From NCBI GenBank assembly GCA_030645675.1, contig JAUSLQ010000207.1, forward strand, positions 1 to 64,000: 64,000 nucleotides of DNA, written 5' to 3'. Made by a program: the position numbers and the translations under genes. A model generated the notes under the pieces. That model was not told where the DNA came from and did no database searches. It saw only the letters and a program-made list of their open reading frames with translations. This DNA is from Actinomycetota bacterium. GTDB lineage: Bacteria; Actinomycetota; Acidimicrobiia; Acidimicrobiales; Ilumatobacteraceae. The first letter of the stretch is position 1; every line of letters begins with the position of its first letter. Shown here in pieces: positions 51,401-58,823 of the stretch.

Positions 51401-51758
51401 GCTGACACCGGTCAGGTTGGCCGACACCCGCGCCGGTTGGGTTGCTGCCGATGGTGAGTTCACCGGCACCGGCCCGGTCGTGGGTGGCCAGGTGATAGAG
51501 GTTCAGATCGCCGGGCGCGGAGGTGTCCCCGATGATGCCGAAGCGGTGATGATGAACCTCACCATCGCCGGTGCGACTGGGGCAGGGTACGCAACGGCGT
51601 ATGCCTGCGGCATCCAGCCGCCGACGTCGAGCATCAACCTCCTCGCCGGTCACAGCATCGCCAACGAGTTGATGGTCGGTCTGTCGCCCACCGGGACCGT
51701 GTGCGTATACGTGCACACCACTGCCGAGGTGATCATCGACGTCGTCGGCTACTGGTAG
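48498..51758 (+). CDS. Secreted multi-domain surface protein with two 126-aa C-terminal repeats
   Basis: 1,086 residues from ATG 48498 (AAGGAG 6 bases upstream; earlier in-frame starts lack one). Signal peptide about 1-28 (FFSLLATFFLMVTVPMVAA). Residues 30-390 are unrecognised. Two related beta-sandwich-like units follow (about 390-520 and 520-650; both contain 'G.L.G.W..P' and 'GAP.G.Y...E..D'), a run of ten glycines (about 655-665), two 'C-S-L-D-G-A...C-S/T-S-P' units (about 700-750 and 780-830), and two repeats of 126 residues starting 'TPVRLADTRAGW' and ending 'VIIDVVGY'. The last repeat type is common in secreted proteins of Acidimicrobiia. Probably a cell-surface or matrix protein; no catalytic motif seen. 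Confidence 0.85.
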   Translation: MRRVTRSGGFFSLLATFFLMVTVPMVAAVPDDGEGSGTGDVFADLIVVLRDEDGVPLLRQFVVPSDVSPGLTEEMYCVQPMSTTSIPAVLPVENPADGRQVYLIPLMGDPGAPPPPEGEEVEVCDPQPSYAMYVQEAELERLNMARQPDEVKDRKLSDVMVKLLTADEVTLDGAGRITVDGVPIDASPEHAAIYLSLMSSGSIPGLGVEPAAISPLDAWMLAAASVGTASGKETPITIDSVQYYNRIVGVVDEYVEVPGVWTVDFLRTTPPGGEQFVDFGDFSYSRSDVFQGCATWLDVPSLTWQVSPVAELAQFSDLPPIAEGGTVANVAGFAQMADDVREVILLLHDHEVIPGFFIDPVGQNTCAEQTAALSEPAVSLGVVPIDIIQTDVVPVTTSLYMPWAGTTVDAAQLRLTVDAVDAFSAGTQISAVATDLSGAMEFVVDVDGNLVGTWGPVDGFAVTPGYHLDTTFDLSIADGAPLGSYTLTLEMIDLDASDPSVEVLASEMTSTMVHDAALTVLWTSMIEYAAQGTYQPITARVFNPDLGQPELIGTSLRVTVDAPEAFLLDTQVSAWSETVEMQFTLEADGDLVGAWALPDPLSVPYDHLITWYLNVAEGAPTGVYQVMIEVVDGGGAILSGPAVDEFIIVAAPAHGGGGGGGGGGEEPALPPVASIIESPPVVTNSTSATFVFEANQPEAEFGCSLDGAVATLCSSPVTSENLTDGSHLFAVYATTDQVGPTAVASWIVDTVAPIVSLTTVPDAATTELDATFDFIVDGAVTTLCSLDGAVLAACTSPADYSDLDLGSHSFVVAAVDNAGNHASVSHRWTIHTAPQDIPSVIPMTPVRLADTRAGWVAADGEFTGTGPVASGSRIRVQIAGRAGIPSDAEAVMMNLTIAGATGAGYATAYACGIQPPTSSINYVAGHSIANEVMVDLSWAGGVCVYVHTTAEVIIDVVGYAPPSLDYSVLTPVRLADTRAGWVAADGEFTGTGPVVGGQVIEVQIAGRGGVPDDAEAVMMNLTIAGATGAGYATAYACGIQPPTSSINLLAGHSIANELMVGLSPTGTVCVYVHTTAEVIIDVVGYW
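51026..51758 (+). repeat. Tandem 378-bp repeats in the secreted protein gene
   Basis: Unit 1 is 51026-51403, unit 2 is 51404 to the gene end. The blocks 51156-51260 and 51534-51638 are identical over 105 bases, including third codon positions, which points to a recent duplication or ongoing gene conversion. Confidence 0.9.
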
Positions 51759-51859
51759 CAGCGATCACCATCGCAAGATGCACCGGGCCGCGTCCTGCGT
51801 CGGGGGACCTCCACCCCTCTCCCTGCACTGGTGTCGCGTTCACCGCCGTTCGAGTCCAC

Positions 51860-52038
51860 GAAGCGGGATCGATCTCGAGCGCGCCGAGCACCTCGGCCAT
51901 CGCCGTCGGAAAGCGGTGACCACAGCAGACGCCGGAGCGAGCGGCGTCAACACCGGGACGAAGGTCATGGCGTTGACGAACAGCGCCACCTGCGGCCGCC
52001 AGAACAACACGCTCGCGTACCACTCGCCGAGCATGGTC
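51860..52038 (-). pseudogene. Relic of a small uncharacterised protein gene, frameshifted
   Basis: Minus-strand reading gives 'GEWYASVLFWRPQVALFVNA', 'MTFVPVLTPLAPASAVVTAF' and, after a frameshift near 51930, 'PTAMAEVLGALEIDP'. Joined, this looks like one small conserved domain (I am reminded of DUF6933-like proteins) that has lost its N-terminus. It abuts the ChrA relic in a different frame. Confidence 0.45.
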
Positions 52039-52128
52039 GTGGGGTGATCTGCCCGAGGGCGACGCCGTCGAGGAACGTGGTTGATGTCATCCAGTAGTGG
52101 GCGACGAGCGCAGGCGCTCCAAGGGGCA
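52039..52128 (-). pseudogene. Relic of a chromate transporter (chrA) gene
   Basis: One minus-strand frame reads 'GAPALVAHYWMTSTTFLDGV' and then 'ALGQITP'. ChrA proteins carry the very conserved 'W(M/L)....F.D.VALGQITPGP' motif in each half. About 28 residues remain, with nothing membrane-like on either side, so it is a fragment left by a deletion. Confidence 0.6.
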
Positions 52129-52135
52129 CGGTTGG

Positions 52136-52926
52136 TCAGGCTGTGATGTCGCGTCGGGCGAAGGTGGCGGCGGCGAGGACGTAGGCGCCGAGCGCATATG
52201 CCGCGACGAGGCCGAGCGCTGCACCGAAGCCGATGCTCGTGTTCCCGCCCTCGGCGAGCGCCGACATGGCACTGGCGGGGAGCCATTCCTCGGTGGAGGG
52301 CCACAACGAGTTGAGGAGGAGTTGCTCGCCGAGGAGGAAGTAGCCGACACCGGCAGCGATGGCAATCGCCGACGATCTTGTGAGCATGGCGAGCATGGCA
52401 CCGAAGACACCCCACGCGACACAGGACAGGAGCACGTTGATGTACGTCGAGAGCCCTTCGGCGAGTGCACTGGTCGTGGTCCAGGCGGAGGTGTCGAGCC
52501 CTTGACGGGCGGCAAGTGGGAATGCGACCGCGGCGACGACCGCACTGGTGATGACGAGGCCGGCGGCGATGAAGGTGACGAGCGCGATGGTCTTTCCGGC
52601 GAGCACCCTGAGCCGTCGTGGCTCGATGGTGAGGACCGATCGGATGGTGCCGGTGGTGAATTCGCCGGCGACGTTCGACGCGAAGATGGCGAGGGTGACG
52701 AGCCCCAGGAAGGTGGAGGCTGCACCGAGACCCGCAAGCCAGCCGCCGGGGGCAACGAGCTTGTTGAGGGTGAGCTGGCCCATCGGGCCGTGCCGGATGC
52801 CGGTGTCGTTGGCGCGCAGGATGCTGACCGAGGTGATCGCGACGCTGAAGCCAACGAGCGCGGCCAGGGAGCCGGCTGCGAAGTTGCGGCGGGTGAGTTT
52901 GACCCATTCGGATCGGAAGGCGGCGA

Positions 52927-52930
<4 letters not shown>
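52136..52930 (-). CDS. ABC-2 type transporter permease
   Basis: 264 residues with six hydrophobic segments (for example 'LVTFIAAGLVITSAVVAAVA' and 'SIGFGAALGLVAAYALGAYV'). The N-terminus 'IAAFRSEWVKLTRRNFAAGS' and 'FASNVAGEFTTGTIRSVLTI' are typical of ABC-2 permeases of small exporters. It pairs with the ATPase encoded upstream with a 4-base overlap; as a homodimer it would export a lipid, peptide or drug. Substrate unknown. Confidence 0.87.
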
Positions 52931-53844
<914 letters not shown>

Positions 53845-54429
53845 CGTGACTCGTTCCGTCCGGGTTGATCGCCGTGCGCGGTTGGCGGGTCGATGCGGGT
53901 GTTGGTGGGCATGGCTGTTAGTTCGCCTGTTCGCTGTTGAGATCGTCACTGGCAGACGATGTACGGGTGATGGCGGCTCTGGCGCCGGCGGACAAGCGGC
54001 CGAGGGCATCGATGATCAGTAGGCGCTCGCTCACGCCTGATGCTCGCCGTCGGCTGTGGAGGTGGCCTCGCACCCGCTGACGCCTGGACCCTGTCGAGCG
54101 TTGTTCGCGGAGCGCGAACGGCGCGACCGCGGCAGCGGCACCGAGGTACAGGAGGCCAGCAAGGGCGACAGCGCCCACGTTGTCGACGAGCAGTTTGGTT
54201 GCCGGAGTAGCCGCACCGAACAGCACGGCTGCCAGCGCGCACCAAACCCACCCGTTCCTCTGAGTCACATGACGGCGAGTGTCTTCCACGGATAGAAGCT
54301 AGACCCGGCAACGCACCCAACTCGCGCCAGGAGGGGCGAGCAGCGACCTGTTCGCCCCCGCGTCGACCGCAGCACCGAAGGCCGCTCTACGAAGTGATGC
54401 AGGGCCGTAGAGCCGGATAGCTTCTGGCG
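53845..54429. other. Mostly non-coding stretch with one gene fragment
   Basis: 585 bases. Apart from the transporter fragment at 54136-54289 I see no gene. TAGCTT 6 bases before ATG 54430 may be a -10 for the acetyltransferase pseudogene. Confidence 0.5.
54136..54289 (-). pseudogene. N-terminal fragment of a DMT/EamA transporter
   Basis: From the ATG at 54289 the product 'NGWVWCALAAVLFGAATPAT' and 'GAVALAGLLYLGAAAAVAPF' contains the first two membrane helices of an EamA transporter, including the 'FG.A.P..K' motif. The similarity ends abruptly after about 50 residues and the frame runs on as unrelated sequence to a stop at 53918. Eight further helices are missing, so it is a truncated gene. 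Confidence 0.6.
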
Positions 54430-54930
54430 ATGACCAGAATCGAGCAGGTATCGACTGTCACCCACTACGGATCGGCTCGCCGTCTGTTCGGTGCGTATCA
54501 GCGGGCGGTGGAGAGCTTCGCGTCCGACGCGGAGATCTGCGCTTGATTCGATGACATCTCAGCGGAGCTGGTGCAGCTTCGTTCGTTCTACGACACCCCG
54601 GGGTTCCTTCTGCTCGCTGCCGGCGACGATGGGAAGCCGGCAGGGTGTGTCGGCATGCGCGTGCACGCCGAGGGGATCGGTGAGGTGCGCCGCCTGTTCG
54701 TCAATCCTGACTCGCGCGCGTCAGGTGTCGGCAGAGCTTTGGTCGCCGAGTTGGTCAACCGCTCGCGGGCGCAGGGGCTCGATCGTCTGGTGTTGAACAC
54801 GTTGCCGACGATGGTTCAGGCGGTGGGCCTGTACCGGTCTCTTGGGTTCGTGCCGTGCGCGCCGTATGTCGAGGATCCGACTGACGGGGTGCTCTACTTC
54901 GAACTGCTGCTGACGTCGGTTTCAGGCTGA
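54430..54930 (+). pseudogene. GNAT acetyltransferase with in-frame TGA
   Basis: Read from ATG 54430 the frame is GNAT-like throughout: 'GAYQRAVESFASDAEICA', stop TGA at 54544-54546, then 'FDDISAELVQLRSFYDTPGF', 'VRRLFVNPDSRASGVGRALV' (acetyl-CoA loop R/Q-x-x-G-x-G/A, here SRASGVG) and 'VGLYRSLGFV'. The residues on both sides of the TGA fit the same domain, so this is a nonsense mutation at codon 39 and not a gene boundary. A shortened protein from GTG 54571 (119 aa) would keep the acetyl-CoA site but lack the first strand and helix. No selenocysteine element is expected. Confidence 0.75.
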
Positions 54931-55007
54931 CACCGGGTTGGGAACGCGGCGTGCCTGGCTGAGTCGTGCGATGGGTCGGTTGGTCATAGCTGCACTCTTC
55001 TCGGCAG

Positions 55008-56162
55008 TCACAGCCACCGCCGCATGACTTGTTGCTCGAAGGCGACCTTGCCCCAGTGCCAGCGGCGACCGGGATCGTGCAGTGCCACCGTTGGGGCCGG
55101 GTCGCCGTAGAAGTTGCCTGCGCCATAGGCGGCACGCCCGTCTCCGGTCTCGATGAAGCAGCCGCCGTGCCCATCAAAGCCGGTGGGTGTCGGCGCGCCC
55201 GAGATCGATGCGCTGATCGTGTCCGCGACCACGTGTGCCTGCCCGTGTGCGAAGACCCCGGCGCGTGGGAGTGGTTTGCCGATGCCGAGGACGATGTGGG
55301 TGTTGTCCCCGATCGCGTAGACACCGGGGAAGGCGGTGGCCAGCGTGGATCGGTCGGCGTGGATCCAGCCGTCGTCGGCGGCCAGGGCGGAGTTGGCAAT
55401 GGCGGGTGGGGCCACGATCGGGGGCATGTAGACGACCAGGTCGGCTCGCTCGTTGGTGTCGCCGAACTGCAGACTGCCTGGCTCCACAGCGGTGATCTGT
55501 CGACCCGGCTGGTAGTCGATGTTGCGCTGTGCGAGCAGCATCGTGACGGCAGCGGACACGTCGGCTCCCGCGACGGGCATCGGTGCGGGTTCGGCGCTGC
55601 GAACGGCGACCTCGACGCTGCTGCGTACTCCCCTCGCGCGTAGACCGGCTTCGATCAGCAGGGCGGCTTCGTAGGGCGCGGCCGGGCACTTGTAGAGGGG
55701 TGCGGCGGTGACGACGACGATTCGGCCTGTCTCGACGCGTCGGAGCTCTCCGGCAAGTCGTTCCGCGCCGCCCAAGGTGGCGAAGGTCTGACCGTGTTCG
55801 GCCAGCCCGGGGATGCGGTCGGTTGCCCAGTCGGCGCCGAGGCTGACGACCAGGTGGTCGCCAGTCAACCGCTGGTCACCAACGGTGACAGTTCGCGTCG
55901 CAGGGTCGATGTCGGTCACGTCGCCGATGACCACCTCGATGCCACGGCGCTCCAGACGCCGCAGCGGGCGCGTGATCTGGGCAGGGCGGCGCGCTCCGGT
56001 CATCACCCACAGGTAGGACGCGGCGAAGGTGAAGTCGGGGTCGCGGTTGATGAGCACCACACGGTGGCGGCGGTCGAGCCGACGCCGAAGACGATTCGCC
56101 GTGGCGATCCCGCCGATCCCGCCACCGGCCACCAGCACCGTCTGAGATCCGGTCGACACCAT
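55008..56162 (-). CDS. sqr: Sulfide:quinone oxidoreductase-like flavoprotein
   Basis: 384 residues from ATG 56162. FAD-binding 'VLVAGGGIGGIATANRLRRR' at the N-terminus, 'SLGADWATDRIPGL', and 'VYAIGDNTHIVLG' near 300 are the three FAD segments of the SQR/NDH-2 family. A conserved Cys lies in 'LYKCPAAPYEA', the position of the catalytic Cys in SQR. It would oxidise sulfide to persulfide or polysulfide and pass electrons to quinone at the membrane. Its ATG overlaps the stop of the 29-aa gene. It ends the minus-strand operon that starts with the ArsR-rhodanese gene. Other flavoprotein disulfide functions are possible. Confidence 0.82.
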   Translation of the reverse strand: MVSTGSQTVLVAGGGIGGIATANRLRRRLDRRHRVVLINRDPDFTFAASYLWVMTGARRPAQITRPLRRLERRGIEVVIGDVTDIDPATRTVTVGDQRLTGDHLVVSLGADWATDRIPGLAEHGQTFATLGGAERLAGELRRVETGRIVVVTAAPLYKCPAAPYEAALLIEAGLRARGVRSSVEVAVRSAEPAPMPVAGADVSAAVTMLLAQRNIDYQPGRQITAVEPGSLQFGDTNERADLVVYMPPIVAPPAIANSALAADDGWIHADRSTLATAFPGVYAIGDNTHIVLGIGKPLPRAGVFAHGQAHVVADTISASISGAPTPTGFDGHGGCFIETGDGRAAYGAGNFYGDPAPTVALHDPGRRWHWGKVAFEQQVMRRWL

Positions 56163-56251
56163 CACAGGACCTGCGCAGCGTGTCGCACCGTCGCCAACAC
56201 ACGGATGTCGTCGGCGCCGGCGGCAACGTTCGGGATCTTGAAACAAGTCAT
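56162..56251 (-). CDS. 29-aa coupled small protein upstream of sqr
   Basis: ATG 56251 to TGA 56162; product starts MTCFKIPNVAAGADD and ends RHAAQVL. GAGGAG stands 8 bases before the ATG, the best ribosome site in this part of the operon, and the stop overlaps the ATG of the SQR-like gene as TGATG. This makes real translation likely. The single Cys3 could be chemically relevant in a sulfide operon, or the peptide may serve only to couple translation. Too short to place in a family. Confidence 0.55.
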   Translation of the reverse strand: MTCFKIPNVAAGADDIRVLATVRHAAQVL

Positions 56252-56291
56252 CAGTGGTCTCCTCTGAAGCGGTGGCTGGACGGGTCGTTCA

Positions 56292-56987
56292 TCAGGTCGT
56301 GCCCTTTGTGTGGGTCGTCGAGTGAGGTCGCCGCAGGAACCGGAGCGGTTCGATGTCGCCAGTGAGGGCGAGGCGCCGCTCGGGAACCGGGTTCCCGTTG
56401 AACTGGCTGTCGTGGCATCGCATCGCAGCCCGCTGACGGCTGCGCTCGACCGGAAGTCGTACGTGGATCTCATCCTGAACGCGTCCCACGAAGCGACCGT
56501 TGAACTCGCCGTTCAGGGAGTCGGCGACCTGACTGCTGATGGTCCAGGCGAGCACCGGGAGATCGAGATGGTCGGCGACGGCCATCGCCGCCGCCGTTGC
56601 GTGGATGTGGTCGGGATGGCCGGTGATGCCGCCCTCGTCGAACACCAAGATCAGATCGCTGCCGACGGCGAAGGGCTCGATGGCTGCAGCGAGAAGTCCA
56701 ACATCGACCGTGGACAGCTGTCCGTCGGGATGGTCGAACTGGTGGATCGTGCTGATGCCGAGCTCGGTTGCCGCTGCAGCCAGCTCGCGACGTCGCGCTT
56801 CGGCAAGATCGCCGGACGGGGTGACGAGTGTGGACGCCTCACCATGCGTGAGGCACACCAGATCGATCGAGGCTCCGTGGTCGATGAGCGTCGAGATGAT
56901 CGCGCCGAGCCCGAAGCTCTCGTCGTCGGGATGGGCGCAGACGGCGAGGACCTGGTGTGCGGCCGGCATGACGTCGGCGGGGTTCAT
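56292..56987 (-). CDS. PIG-L (LmbE-like) deacetylase
   Basis: 231 residues from ATG 56987, overlapping the methyltransferase stop by 4 bases. Zn-binding HPDDE at 19-23 (AVCAHPDDESFG) and 'GGITGHPDHIHATAAAMA' near 130 are the hallmark of the family that includes MshB and Mca of mycothiol metabolism. It would remove an acyl group from an N-acyl amino sugar or a thiol conjugate. Its place in a sulfide/persulfide operon suggests a link to low-molecular-weight thiols; this is inference. Confidence 0.88.
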   Translation of the reverse strand: MNPADVMPAAHQVLAVCAHPDDESFGLGAIISTLIDHGASIDLVCLTHGEASTLVTPSGDLAEARRRELAAAATELGISTIHQFDHPDGQLSTVDVGLLAAAIEPFAVGSDLILVFDEGGITGHPDHIHATAAAMAVADHLDLPVLAWTISSQVADSLNGEFNGRFVGRVQDEIHVRLPVERSRQRAAMRCHDSQFNGNPVPERRLALTGDIEPLRFLRRPHSTTHTKGTT

Positions 56988-57706
56988 CGCGGAGCCATCC
57001 GGGTGAGATTGTTCGGCCCCGCGGGCGTCAGCTCGATGGTGAGGACCTGGAACGCGCCGAACCTCGTAGCAAAGTGACGACCGAGTCGTTCGAGCGCGGG
57101 TGACCAGCGCTCGATCCCCGGGAGTGCGTCTGGCGAGTACAGCCCGGCACGAAGCGAGCAGCGACCGTGTTGGGTGCCGAGGTCCGTGAGCGTGCGACGG
57201 TCGAGGAGATGCGCCGTGTCCCAGGGCGGCAGGCTGAACTGGCGCCGTTTCCAACAGCCCCATGGGCTGGTCCGGTTGAGCGAGCCGACCACGACGCGAC
57301 CTCCGGGTTTGGTGACCCGGGCCAGTTCAGCGAACACACGAGCGGGGCTGGCCGCGAACTCGCAGACGGTGACGGCGAAGGCGATGTCGACGGAGCCGTC
57401 CGGGAGTGGGATCTGGTGGGTGTCGCCGAGCAGGAGCGCACCCGTTGTCCGGTTGCGGGCGATGGCGAGCGCGTCGGGGTCCCGGTCGATGCCGATGACA
57501 TTGGCGCCCTCGGCTTCGAGGCGGTGCATGAACCGACCGGTCCCGCATCCTGCGTCGAGGGCGGCACGTCCCGAGATCGGTCCGGCGGCGTCGAGCAGCA
57601 GCCGATGTTCGATCGCGGTGGCGTGGTGGCCCCAGGGCCGGTCGAACCAGGCGTCGTACGCGTCGGCTGGGGCGCTCCAGCGTGTCGGCGGCTCAATGGT
57701 GATCAT
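56984..57706 (-). CDS. Class I SAM-dependent methyltransferase
   Basis: 240 residues. SAM-binding motif I 'LDAGCGTGRFMHRLE' at 50-62, motif II 'IGIDRDPDALAIAR', and 'DIAFAVTVCEFAASPARVFA' as in Methyltransf_11 proteins. Substrate unknown; S-methylation of sulfide or thiols would suit the neighbours but small-molecule methyltransferases of this class vary widely. Five bases separate it from the DsrE gene. Confidence 0.88.
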   Translation of the reverse strand: MITIEPPTRWSAPADAYDAWFDRPWGHHATAIEHRLLLDAAGPISGRAALDAGCGTGRFMHRLEAEGANVIGIDRDPDALAIARNRTTGALLLGDTHQIPLPDGSVDIAFAVTVCEFAASPARVFAELARVTKPGGRVVVGSLNRTSPWGCWKRRQFSLPPWDTAHLLDRRTLTDLGTQHGRCSLRAGLYSPDALPGIERWSPALERLGRHFATRFGAFQVLTIELTPAGPNNLTRMAPR

Positions 57707-57711
57707 GAGCG

Positions 57712-58062
57712 TCAGAACGTGATGGTCTTGTCGGCCCAGAGCGTCCAGTCGGTGACCTCGTCGAGGGTCGACCGACGGGTTTCAGGGATGAGCATCTCGT
57801 CGGTGATCCCCCGGGCGTCCATGCACGTGCCGCACAGACCGATCTCGGCGCCGTGGCGGGCGGCGGAGGTGAGCATGCGGTCGAGGTGGTAGTAGCCGTT
57901 GGGGAGTTGCTGGTTGGCGATCGCGCAACCAACTGCGTCGCCGAAGCAGAAGATCTTCACGTCGACGTCGTCACGTTTGGCGAGGTTCCCGGCCAAGCGG
58001 AGGCCGTTGTAGTTGGCCTCGGTGCCATAGGCGGGGCCTTGCAGGATGACCAGGATCTTCAT
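57712..58062 (-). CDS. DsrE-family sulfur carrier-like protein
   Basis: 116 residues from ATG 58062. 'KILVILQGPAYGTEANYNGL' and 'VKIFCFGDAVGCAIANQQLP' match the DsrE/YchN fold, and Cys77/Cys80 in 'GLCGTCMDARGI' is the position of the sulfur-carrying cysteine. Such proteins accept persulfide sulfur and pass it on. Its start overlaps the stop of the ArsR-rhodanese gene by 4 bases. Confidence 0.87.
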   Translation of the reverse strand: MKILVILQGPAYGTEANYNGLRLAGNLAKRDDVDVKIFCFGDAVGCAIANQQLPNGYYHLDRMLTSAARHGAEIGLCGTCMDARGITDEMLIPETRRSTLDEVTDWTLWADKTITF

Positions 58063-58742
58063 GGCGTGATCTCCTCGCTGACGGTGGACTCGATCGGCAG
58101 GCGGGCGTTGCGCCATTCGGGGAAGCCGTCTTCGAGACGGCGTGCGTGGCGACCGCGGCGGCGCAGGAGCTGAACGGCTTCGTCGGCGAACACGCAGTAC
58201 GGCCCACGGCAGTAGGCGACGACATCGACGTCAGCGGGAAGGTTGCGCAGTTGACGAGCGAGTTGTTCGATCGGGATCGAGATCGCGCCGGCGATGTGGC
58301 CGGCGGCGTACTCGGCGCCGGGGCGGACGTCGATGACGATCACGTCGCCGTCGACGAGACGTCGGGCGAGGTCCTCGCGGCGGACCTGTTCGAGGTCGTC
58401 GCGGTGGCCGAGATAGGCGCTGGCGAGATCGTCAATGGCGTCGTGGTGAGTGACCGCGACCGAGCGCAGCGACGCCCACAACGCAGCGACCTGTTCCGAT
58501 GCGAGCCGGTAGTAGATGCGGTTGCCGTCGCGGCGGGTGGTGACGAGACCGACGGTGGCCAGGGTGCGGAGGTGGAACGACGTGTTGGCGACGCTCTGGT
58601 CGATCTCGGTGGCGAGCTCGTCGACGTGCCGTTCGCCCTGGGCAAGCACGTCGATCAGTTCGGCCCGGCGACCGTTGCCGAGCGCCTTGGCAACTTCGGC
58701 AAAGCCGTCGAAGAGTGCATCTTTCTTGCCTCGGCTTGCCAC
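58059..58742 (-). CDS. ArsR-family regulator fused to a rhodanese domain
   Basis: 227 residues from GTG 58742 (GGAGGT 4 bases upstream). Residues 10-95 form an ArsR winged helix ('AKALGNGRRAELIDVLAQGE', recognition 'SVANTSFHLRTLATVGLVTT'). Residues 125-220 are a rhodanese domain with the active-site loop CRGPYC (178-183), giving a sulfur-accepting Cys178 and a second Cys183. The ArsR part has no CxC metal motif. A natural reading is that the rhodanese cysteine takes sulfur from persulfide and alters DNA binding. First gene of the leftward operon; two inverted repeats lie in the 81-base gap before the divergent gene. The ORF extends upstream through that gap but without protein character. Confidence 0.9.
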   Translation of the reverse strand: MASRGKKDALFDGFAEVAKALGNGRRAELIDVLAQGERHVDELATEIDQSVANTSFHLRTLATVGLVTTRRDGNRIYYRLASEQVAALWASLRSVAVTHHDAIDDLASAYLGHRDDLEQVRREDLARRLVDGDVIVIDVRPGAEYAAGHIAGAISIPIEQLARQLRNLPADVDVVAYCRGPYCVFADEAVQLLRRRGRHARRLEDGFPEWRNARLPIESTVSEEITP

Positions 58743-58756
58743 TGCTACCTCCGTGT

Positions 58757-58772
58757 TCAAAGATCTACTTGA
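58757..58772. promoter_or_regulatory. ArsR operator candidate 1 (TCAA-N8-TTGA)
   Basis: TCAA, 8 bases, TTGA. It overlaps the -35 box TTGACA of the rightward promoter and lies 15 bases upstream of the ArsR start codon. Its centre is 42 bases, four helical turns, from candidate 2. Confidence 0.6.
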
Positions 58773-58798
58773 CAAGATAGCGTCATCGCCGCGACTAT
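58769..58798 (+). promoter_or_regulatory. Promoter of the metallo-beta-lactamase-rhodanese gene
   Basis: TTGACA (58769-58774), a perfect -35, with GACTAT 18 bases downstream (58793-58798) as a fair -10. Confidence 0.6.
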
Positions 58799-58814
58799 TC
58801 AAGTTGCTATTTGA
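58799..58814. promoter_or_regulatory. ArsR operator candidate 2 (TCAA-N8-TTGA)
   Basis: Second copy with the same arms and spacing, placed just after the -10 and running into the GAGGAGG ribosome site of the rightward gene. With copy 1 it brackets the promoter. Confidence 0.6.
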
Positions 58815-58823
58815 GGAGGCAGT

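Larger units (their letters stand above)
51759..52135. other. Intergenic region of relic DNA
   Basis: 377 bases between the secreted protein and the ABC-2 permease gene, which converge. The right two thirds hold broken genes listed separately; the rest shows nothing I can support. Confidence 0.6.
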
